A stretch of 8,498 nt of DNA. Source: Thermoplasmatota archaeon (GTDB lineage Archaea; Thermoplasmatota; Penumbrarchaeia; Penumbrarchaeales; Penumbrarchaeaceae). The stretch's first letter is position 1, and each line of letters opens with the position of its first letter. Under the pieces are notes generated by a model. The model was not told the DNA's origin and ran no database searches. It saw only the letters and a program-made list of their open reading frames with translations. The DNA lies in NCBI GenBank assembly GCA_030595585.1, contig JAUVCY010000062.1:1-8498 (forward strand), read 5' to 3'. This document shows positions 1 to 4,982 of this stretch, piece after piece. Both the position numbers and the translations under genes were made by a program.

Positions 1-707
1 CTGCAGTAATGTTCCTTGACTATATCCTCTCCGGGGTCGTTCTCAAGCGTCTTTGAATAATTATTGACGATCTTCATGTTATCCGAGTTGATGACAACAG
101 TGCAGGCCTTTGCAGTCCAGTAATGGATCTCCCGGCCCAGAACGTTCCTTGTGACATTCACCGCATCCACGGAAAGCCTCCTTGCCATGGCTTCGGTCCT
201 GGGTGCCTTGAAGATACCATCCAGGGCGAGTTTCACCTGGTCATTGCTGGCCTGTTCCAGTGTTATGTTGAATGCTCCGATCAGGTGGGATTGGACCGCA
301 TCCGCGATGGTGTATACTCCCATGATCATCCTTTCAGCCTCGACATCATACCTGTTGTAGAGGTAATCATGCCCGATATCAGAATTCCTCAGCTCCTCCT
401 CGTTCTGGTACAGCTCCCAGAGGACCTCCCGTGTGAGCATATCATCACCTTTTGCCTCAATGATCACACCCATGTGATGGACGGTCGGAGGAAACTCCTC
501 GTCCATGGTATACGATAGTTCAAACACCTCCCCTCCTGGTTCACCCGATGCCCTTTCATCCGGGGCCATGAACATAAGCGGAAAGAACATGAACCCCGTC
601 AGCAGGAGCGTTATGATTATTATCCAGGTGGACCACCTCTGGACCAGGACTCCCATCCTGTCCCAGATCATCTGCCCCTTGGATGATTTTTGAGCCGTTC
701 CGGTCAT
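1..707 (-). CDS. RND/MMPL-family transporter, N-terminal part (runs off left edge)
   Basis: This reading frame stays open from an ATG at 705-707 to the window edge, giving 235 residues without the C-terminus. A short cytoplasmic N-terminus is followed by one hydrophobic helix at about residues 27-47 and then a large soluble domain. That order, and the stretch after the helix (a beta strand with VIIEAKGDDMLTREVLWEL, then a helical porter-like region), is typical of archaeal RND exporters of the MMPL type, which use ion gradients to move hydrophobic compounds or lipids across the membrane. The start codon overlaps the stop codon of the upstream tetR-like gene as ATGA, so the two are probably translationally coupled and controlled together. 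The substrate cannot be read from this fragment. Family assignment is by recognition of topology and sequence style; the remaining transmembrane helices lie outside the window. Confidence 0.75.
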   Translation of the reverse strand, partial: MTGTAQKSSKGQMIWDRMGVLVQRWSTWIIIITLLLTGFMFFPLMFMAPDERASGEPGGEVFELSYTMDEEFPPTVHHMGVIIEAKGDDMLTREVLWELYQNEEELRNSDIGHDYLYNRYDVEAERMIMGVYTIADAVQSHLIGAFNITLEQASNDQVKLALDGIFKAPRTEAMARRLSVDAVNVTRNVLGREIHYWTAKACTVVINSDNMKIVNNYSKTLENDPGEDIVKEHYC

Positions 708-1333
708 TTGATCACCTTTCTGATCTCGTTCAGGGGGGCTCCTCCTGGTGGGCACTCTCCGCTCTTCTTCCCCTCACAAGGGTTTCTGATATCCCTGATC
801 ATCGCCCTGCCCGCCTCGAACAGGGTATTTATTATGAATTCGTCGCTGTTATCCCGCAGCAATCCGGCACAGGAGAGCGAGGCCAGGCCGTGAGTGAAGA
901 TCCCCATCTTCTCCCTGAGCTTCTCGGCTGTATCAACTGAAAGGTCCCTGTAGTGGTCGTCATCTGAGAACCCCCCCCTCAGCTCCCTTTCCATCTCCTC
1001 ATGAAGGTGAACGAACCTCGAGGTCTCCATGAAAAGCTCGCGGTAGAGAACAGGGTGGTCCCGTGCAAAAAATGTTATACCTATTCCCTGGTCCAGGAAT
1101 ATGTGATCCGTGTATCTCTTCCTCGTGTACTCCACCAGCTGGTCCTTTGCTCTATCCATCACCTCGTTTCCCAGCTCATCCATGTTGGAGAATGTGGAAT
1201 ATATGGGCGCTGTGGAGCATCCAAGTTTTTGCGCAATGTTCCTGGCCGTCAGCTCCGACAATCCATTTTCCCTGACCAGGTCCAGGGACGACCTGAGGAC
1301 CATCTCCCGTGTTACACTCGTTTTCGGCGGCAT
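704..1333 (-). CDS. TetR/AcrR-family transcriptional repressor
   Basis: This 209-residue protein has the TetR layout: an N-terminal DNA-binding domain (residues about 7-55) with helix-turn-helix LTARNIAQKLGCSTAPIYSTF at 28-48, followed by a helical ligand and dimer domain. The length is normal for the family. The C-terminal tail (about 182-209) is polar and contains two cysteines, C186 and C194, beside C39 in the recognition region and C155; a redox or metal role is possible but unproven. The gene is directly upstream of, and overlaps by 4 bp, an RND/MMPL transporter gene, so it most likely represses its own operon until a transported compound binds. Two abutting palindromes just upstream of its start (1345-1372) are the obvious operator. 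There is no Shine-Dalgarno sequence before the ATG. A run of eight G lies in codons for R119-G121. Confidence 0.9.
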   Translation of the reverse strand: MPPKTSVTREMVLRSSLDLVRENGLSELTARNIAQKLGCSTAPIYSTFSNMDELGNEVMDRAKDQLVEYTRKRYTDHIFLDQGIGITFFARDHPVLYRELFMETSRFVHLHEEMERELRGGFSDDDHYRDLSVDTAEKLREKMGIFTHGLASLSCAGLLRDNSDEFIINTLFEAGRAMIRDIRNPCEGKKSGECPPGGAPLNEIRKVIK

Positions 1334-1344
1334 CAGAAGGACAT

Positions 1345-1372
1345 ATAACAGATGTTATATAACATTTGTTAT
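1345..1372. promoter_or_regulatory. Tandem palindromic operator of the tetR-RND operon
   Basis: Two 14-bp palindromes of form ATAACA-N2-TGTTAT lie end to end: 1345-1358 (spacer GA) and 1359-1372 (spacer TT). Each has perfect 6-bp arms, and the 28-bp block is itself a near-perfect inverted repeat with one mismatched pair. It sits 11 bp upstream of the repressor's ATG, which is where a TetR-type autoregulator would bind, and two such sites would fit two dimers. The centre, TTATATAA at 1355-1362, also resembles a TATA box about 26 bp from the start codon, so bound repressor would block promoter access. The link to this repressor is inferred from position and symmetry. Confidence 0.85.
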
Positions 1373-1387
1373 GTTTGTTGAGATGAC

Positions 1388-1398
1388 AATTTATAGAA
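1388..1398 (-). promoter_or_regulatory. Alternative TATA box for the tetR-RND operon
   Basis: On the minus strand this reads TTCTATAAATT, a good archaeal TATA element. Transcription would then start near 1367, inside the tandem operator, leaving an untranslated leader of about 35 nt without a Shine-Dalgarno sequence. It competes with the palindromic TTATATAA at 1355-1362 as the true promoter; in both cases the operator overlaps the start region. Confidence 0.45.
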
Positions 1399-1441
1399 AA
1401 GCAGATGATGTTGGTTCCAAGCCTGGATCGAGGTCGTTTGA

Positions 1442-2404
1442 TCATTTCCTGTAGGCGACGTAGAGGTCCGCCTCGATCATGGCGCCGTCCTCGAAGTAGT
1501 GGTGTGCGAAGTAGATGTTGCCTTCGTTATCAAGCGTGGGCTCCCCTGCGAACTGGGACAGCACCAGGACCGGCTCCTGCCACTCTCCCCCCACCTTCTC
1601 GGACATGAAGATCGCCGGGGAACCCATGTATGTCCTTGTGAACCACATCTCGCTCCCATCTTGCGATATGAACGGGAACCCGTCCATATCTGCGGTATTG
1701 ACCGCTTCGATGTTCACCGGCTCGCTCCAGGAATCCCCGTCCCTCGTCGTGTTCCATATATCGTAATCACCGCTCCCGCCATCTCTGCCCGAATGGAAGT
1801 ACATTGTGTCCCCGTCAAGGTGCATCTCTCCGGTCTTGTGATCCCTGATGTCGTCCGGGGCTATCCTCCAGTTCTCCCACCCGTCCGCTGAAGGATCAGC
1901 AAGGAACAGGTTCACGCCCGTGTACCCTTCCCTGGCCGATGCGAACCAGATCTCGTCATCGTCGACGTAGGCGGCCCCGTCCAGGGCAAGCTTGCCGGGG
2001 TCCTGAAGCCAGACCCTCTCCGGCTCCGTCCACCCGCTGCCGTTCTTTCTTGCCATATATAAGCCGGTCACCTCATCGCTTACCTGCTCTTCCGGGGGTA
2101 CGTTCACATCGGGTGTGAAGAAGAAGTAGAAGGTCTGGCCGTCAGGGAGGATGAAGGGAGAATCCTCCCCACCCGCCGTGTTTATGAAAGCATCCATGGG
2201 TACCGGGTCCTCGTAGATGTCGGAATGGAGGATCGGAGGATACAGGTCGGTATCAGGTGTTATCTTGACCGCATCGGCCGGGATCCTCGTCCTGCGGTCA
2301 ATATCGGGATGGGACAGTTTCTCCTCGTCCTCCTCGAAGCATCCACACAGCAGCAAAGGCATTATCAACAGTAGAACAAACAGAGTGTTCCGCATATACA
2401 TCAT
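1442..2404 (-). CDS. Secreted lipoprotein with PD40/TolB-like beta-propeller
   Basis: The 320-residue product begins with a short charged N-terminus, a hydrophobic stretch (about 8-19) and a lipobox LCGC ending at C22, so it should be exported and anchored by lipid at C22 to the outer face of the membrane. An acidic linker (FEEDEE) follows. From about residue 81 come five similar units of roughly 40-50 residues, each with a pattern like LDGDTMYFHSGRDG then IW or LYMA and a W-S/T-EP turn: near 81-131, 141-181, 192-232, 241-281 and 287-320. This is the WD40-like (PD40) propeller pattern seen in TolB and related proteins, usually protein- or glycan-binding. No catalytic motif is seen. Three in-frame methionines (M1, M2, M4) could start it; M1 fits a leaderless transcript from the upstream TATA-like element. 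The ligand is unknown. Confidence 0.85.
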   Translation of the reverse strand: MMYMRNTLFVLLLIMPLLLCGCFEEDEEKLSHPDIDRRTRIPADAVKITPDTDLYPPILHSDIYEDPVPMDAFINTAGGEDSPFILPDGQTFYFFFTPDVNVPPEEQVSDEVTGLYMARKNGSGWTEPERVWLQDPGKLALDGAAYVDDDEIWFASAREGYTGVNLFLADPSADGWENWRIAPDDIRDHKTGEMHLDGDTMYFHSGRDGGSGDYDIWNTTRDGDSWSEPVNIEAVNTADMDGFPFISQDGSEMWFTRTYMGSPAIFMSEKVGGEWQEPVLVLSQFAGEPTLDNEGNIYFAHHYFEDGAMIEADLYVAYRK

Positions 2405-2427
2405 CCCGGATTGAAATGGGGATAATG

Positions 2428-2437
2428 ATTAAAAAAA
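2428..2437 (-). promoter_or_regulatory. TATA-like element of the lipoprotein gene, and possible oligo-T terminator
   Basis: The minus strand reads TTTTTTTAAT, centred about 27 bp before the lipoprotein ATG, which suits leaderless transcription. The run of seven T could equally be the terminator of the membrane protein gene ending at 2495, since euryarchaeal transcription often stops at oligo-T. A second weak T-rich stretch (TTTCTTTT) is at 2474-2481. Confidence 0.4.
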
Positions 2438-2494
2438 CCTTTGGGATGTGTACACGAAACCGTACAGGTGGTGAAAAGAAATGATGGTGTTGGC

Positions 2495-3628
2495 TCAGAA
2501 CAGCACCTCGACAAGGACGAACGCGAAGGGGACCAGTATCGACAGGAGGAAATTCCTGAGTATCGTGAGGTCAAATGGCCATACGGGCATTCTGTCCACG
2601 ATCTCATATGACTTGGACAGCCGATCCAGCATCTCAAGTCTTCTGAGGTCCCTCCCCTGTGCTTTCGACAGGTTCCCGATGCTATCCTTGTTGTAGACCT
2701 TGAAATAGAGCTCGTTGAACTCCCTTGTGATCCTCTGCAGCATCTGCTCCTTTGACCTTCTCATTATGTCGTGGGATCCGGAAAGGGGTATGAAGAAGGT
2801 CATGCAAAGGAAAAAGCAATAGATGATCAGCTGCAGCACCACCATCGCAATCCCCCAATAAAGGACATTGACAGCAACATAGAACATGGGTAGAACTATG
2901 ATCATGTTGAAGATGAGGGCGATCTCACCTATTGGGCGCAGTCCTCCTGACTTATCAGGGGAAAGAGGGATGACCCTCAAGGCGTTTTTTCTATACATGG
3001 ATTTAGGGAACCTGTTCAACACTGCAATTGTTGCTATCATTCGATACAGAAGGGGCGCGATCGCAAATATCAGGATCAACAGGATATAGATCTCGAATGC
3101 GGCGTAGGAAAACTGATTCTCAGGATATCTCCACACATTAAAATCCCACCTCTCACCGATCATTTCAGTTATCAGGCCCGAGTATAGGGCTGTTATTGTC
3201 CATATTATGTAGAAGATATACTTTCGCCATTTATAGCCCCCCTCCCCTCGAATAAACCTATTGGACCTCTCGGCATGTTTCTGATACTCCACTTTGGTTA
3301 TGTAGTTGAAATCTATCGCGGGCTTCATATTCTCGAAGAATGTACCATATTTCTCGAAGAAATGATATCCGATGGCGATCATCGAAGCGAATAGGAACAT
3401 CATCACGATCAACGGGATATCCTCAAGAAAACCGAGTCCCTCTCCCTCGATGATCATGACACCATCCACAATGGATGCCAGCAATATGAGGATGAATGGG
3501 ATGATAAAGAAGATCGTAATGGAGGCAACGTATACGTTCATCTTCCCGCCCACGACATCATATACGAACCTCAGCAGAGGGTTGTTATCGTAGGGGTTAT
3601 TTATCTTCTCATCCTCGTTCTCTCTCAC
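2495..3628 (-). CDS. Seven-helix integral membrane protein of unknown function
   Basis: I do not recognise a named family. The 377-residue protein has hydrophobic segments near residues 32-54, 71-92, 136-156, 174-203, 234-255, 257-282 and 357-377. The loops between helices 2 and 3 (about 93-135), 4 and 5 (204-233) and 6 and 7 (283-356) are rich in Lys and Arg, so they probably face the cytoplasm and the N-terminus would also be inside. The 4-5 loop contains IPLSPDKSGGLRPIGE (220-235), and MPVWPFD (347-353) precedes the last helix; both look like conserved family signatures. The 6-7 loop (about 288-345) is a charged, probably helical or coiled-coil region. The start is GTG at 3626-3628; a TATA box lies about 27 bp upstream and no Shine-Dalgarno sequence is present. 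It has flanking promoters on both sides and looks monocistronic. Confidence 0.85.
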   Translation of the reverse strand: MRENEDEKINNPYDNNPLLRFVYDVVGGKMNVYVASITIFFIIPFILILLASIVDGVMIIEGEGLGFLEDIPLIVMMFLFASMIAIGYHFFEKYGTFFENMKPAIDFNYITKVEYQKHAERSNRFIRGEGGYKWRKYIFYIIWTITALYSGLITEMIGERWDFNVWRYPENQFSYAAFEIYILLILIFAIAPLLYRMIATIAVLNRFPKSMYRKNALRVIPLSPDKSGGLRPIGEIALIFNMIIVLPMFYVAVNVLYWGIAMVVLQLIIYCFFLCMTFFIPLSGSHDIMRRSKEQMLQRITREFNELYFKVYNKDSIGNLSKAQGRDLRRLEMLDRLSKSYEIVDRMPVWPFDLTILRNFLLSILVPFAFVLVEVLF

Positions 3629-3649
3629 GATTTGGGATGACCTTAGGAG

Positions 3650-3660
3650 ATTATATATCT
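3650..3660 (-). promoter_or_regulatory. TATA box of the seven-helix membrane protein gene
   Basis: The minus strand reads AGATATATAAT, centred about 27 bp upstream of the GTG start at 3628. The spacing predicts a transcript beginning at or within a base or two of the start codon, so the gene is probably leaderless. This supports the GTG over any downstream start. Confidence 0.6.
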
Positions 3661-3702
3661 TTTCAAATGGCCTTTATTGAATGACGGGTCTGTGAAACTA
3701 TA

Positions 3703-4206
3703 TCAGAGTTCCATTTCCTTCTCAAGTTCAAGGATCGGCGTGCTCTGCATAATGTGCCCATCTTTCTTGCGCACCAGGATCGCGATCTTGCCCTTGCCAT
3801 CAAGGACCTCACCGTCAGGGACCGGCGCGAAGCGGATCAGAGATGCGAACTTCATCACATCGAGGTCCGGCTCCTCGAGGACCTTCCATATCGCCTTGCG
3901 CTTCCCCTGAGGAGACATCTTCACAAGGTTGAAATCGTACTCGACCATCTCTATGGCCTTGTCCATGAAACGCTCGTTCCTGAGCTTCTTCTTGATGATG
4001 CTCATGATCATGCCTTCGATCTTGAACTTCTTCTGGATCAGTCCGAAAAGACACCACTCCGCCCCGTTCTCATCGTAGAAATAGCAGTTATCGTCAGGGC
4101 GTCTCTCTATCCTGCACCGCCCCTTCTCCGTCCTGAGGATGTAACCCGCCCCCGTCTTGACCTCCTCTATTTTCTTTCCAGAGAAGATCGATAGTATCGA
4201 TCCCAT
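3703..4206 (-). CDS. Basic protein of unknown function (167 aa)
   Basis: I do not recognise this protein. The start is placed at the ATG at 4204-4206 because a TATA-like element (4229-4236) lies about 26 bp upstream; the frame extends to an ATG at 4264-4266, but that extension would cover the promoter. The product is soluble and basic, beginning MGSILSIF, a short amphipathic stretch. Residues 20-60 look beta-rich and include C31, C41 and C52; 65-115 look helical with many Lys; the C-terminus returns to strands (GKIAILVRK) and ends acidic. No enzyme motif is evident. It is divergent from a thioredoxin-fold gene whose protein starts with a similar MGILDIF stretch, which hints at a shared location or regulation but proves nothing. 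Confidence 0.75.
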   Translation of the reverse strand: MGSILSIFSGKKIEEVKTGAGYILRTEKGRCRIERRPDDNCYFYDENGAEWCLFGLIQKKFKIEGMIMSIIKKKLRNERFMDKAIEMVEYDFNLVKMSPQGKRKAIWKVLEEPDLDVMKFASLIRFAPVPDGEVLDGKGKIAILVRKKDGHIMQSTPILELEKEMEL

Positions 4207-4228
4207 CGCTGGGCAATAGGATGCCTGG

Positions 4229-4237
4229 ATAATAAAC
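4229..4237 (-). promoter_or_regulatory. TATA-like element of the 167-aa protein gene
   Basis: Minus strand reads GTTTATTAT, centred about 26 bp before the chosen ATG at 4206. It implies a leaderless transcript and is the reason the longer start at 4266 is rejected. Confidence 0.5.
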
Positions 4238-4265
4238 CTGATGAGGCCTGACATGTGGGGGGCCA

Positions 4266-4273
4266 TTTTAATA
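4266..4273 (+). promoter_or_regulatory. TATA box of the thioredoxin-like gene
   Basis: TTTTAATA is centred about 28 bp upstream of the ATG at 4298-4300. The predicted transcript starts at about the start codon. It lies in the same 91-bp divergent region as the promoter of the minus-strand neighbour, about 30 bp away. Confidence 0.55.
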
Positions 4274-4297
4274 TCACATCAGGTATCATTTCCATCC

Positions 4298-4735
4298 ATG
4301 GGAATCCTCGATATCTTCAAGAAGAGCTTCAAGCCGAGAACCGACAGGGACCCTTTGCCCGGGAACGAGTACCCCACAAGGGTGATCGTCCTCAAGGGGA
4401 AGGATTTCGACAAGGCTGCCAGCAAGTATCCGTTTCTCCTTTTGGAGTTCCACGCGGACTGGTGTGCACCCTGCCAGCACATGAAACCAAAGATCAAGTG
4501 GCTGGCAAAGGAGCTCACTGGCAAGGTCGTCGTGGGCACGGTGGACGTTGAGAGGCAGAAGGAGCTTGCGAGCAGGTTCAGGGTGAGGAGTATCCCGAAG
4601 ATGATACTGCTCCACTACGGGGAACACGTTGAGAGCTGGATGGGTTTCAAGGACATCACCAGGCTGTCCAAGGACCTGTTAAAATATCATCAAGAGTACG
4701 AACAGGCGATCTCCGGACTCGATGAGGCCGAATGA
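4298..4735 (+). CDS. Thioredoxin-fold protein with CAPC active site
   Basis: The 145-residue protein carries a thioredoxin domain at about residues 29-125. The active site is WCAPC within LLLEFHADWCAPCQHMKPKIKWLA, and the cis-proline loop RSIPKMILLHYGE follows at the expected distance, with the final GFKDITRLSKDLL helix. It should act as a cytoplasmic dithiol-disulfide oxidoreductase; both catalytic cysteines are present. The dipeptide between them is Ala-Pro, not the usual Gly-Pro, which may shift redox potential. An N-terminal extension of about 28 residues, starting MGILDIFKKSFKP, is longer than in minimal thioredoxins and is basic and amphipathic. The ATG at 4298 is preferred over an in-frame ATG at 4241 because of the TATA box at 4266-4273. 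The gene is divergent from an unknown basic protein and convergent, with a 9-bp gap, to a 48-residue membrane protein gene. Confidence 0.9.
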   Translation: MGILDIFKKSFKPRTDRDPLPGNEYPTRVIVLKGKDFDKAASKYPFLLLEFHADWCAPCQHMKPKIKWLAKELTGKVVVGTVDVERQKELASRFRVRSIPKMILLHYGEHVESWMGFKDITRLSKDLLKYHQEYEQAISGLDEAE

Positions 4736-4744
4736 GAACGGTCC

Positions 4745-4891
4745 TTATCCGATCAACCTACGGGTGAGGTAAGCGCCCAGATATCCGACGATCGTCATAC
4801 CAAGCACCAGTAAAAAAAGCGTCAGGTCCTGGCTCGTCAGGTCCACAAGTGACAGCTCTGTTCCGATCAGGTACGGTCCGGGTCCGATCAT
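4745..4891 (-). CDS. Small single-pass membrane protein (48 aa)
   Basis: This short frame begins with ATG at 4889-4891 and ends TAA at 4745-4747. The product has a mostly uncharged N-terminus with two acidic residues (E12, D17), one hydrophobic helix (about 23-42, LTLFLLVLGMTIVGYLGAYL) and a basic tail TRRLIG. By the positive-inside rule the C-terminus faces the cytoplasm. A Shine-Dalgarno sequence AAAGGAG (4901-4907) stands 9 nt upstream and a TATA box TTTATTAAAA (4941-4950) about 26 bp before the predicted transcript start, so it has complete signals of its own. It resembles no family I can name. Its stop is 9 bp from the stop of the convergent thioredoxin gene. Confidence 0.7.
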   Translation of the reverse strand: MIGPGPYLIGTELSLVDLTSQDLTLFLLVLGMTIVGYLGAYLTRRLIG

Positions 4892-4900
4892 CCATGCACG

Positions 4901-4907
4901 CTCCTTT
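4901..4907 (-). promoter_or_regulatory. Shine-Dalgarno site of the 48-aa membrane protein
   Basis: Minus strand reads AAAGGAG, ending 9 nt before ATG 4891. It selects this ATG over an overlapping ATG two codons' distance upstream in another frame (4893-4895), whose product would have no hydrophobic helix. Confidence 0.65.
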
Positions 4908-4940
4908 CTGGCTTTCTCCAGGGAGAAGATATGGATGTGG

Positions 4941-4950
4941 TTTTAATAAA
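4941..4950 (-). promoter_or_regulatory. TATA box of the 48-aa membrane protein gene
   Basis: Minus strand reads TTTATTAAAA in the gap after the deaminase stop codon (4983). It predicts a transcript start near 4920 and a leader of about 30 nt that includes the Shine-Dalgarno site. Its presence argues that the small gene is transcribed separately from the deaminase operon. Confidence 0.55.
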
Positions 4951-4982
4951 GGAGATTGGAACGGTTATTGGACGGATAAACC

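Noticed and set aside
123..518. A 131-residue plus-strand frame at the left end.
   Set aside because: It is antisense to the continuous RND-like frame coupled to the repressor gene and has no recognisable features.
4207..4266. A longer start for the 167-residue protein (20 extra residues).
   Set aside because: The extension would lie over its own TATA element and reach into the divergent thioredoxin promoter.
4241..4297. A longer start for the thioredoxin-like protein (19 extra residues).
   Set aside because: The extension contains the TATA box and lacks a ribosome binding site; ATG 4298 fits the promoter spacing.
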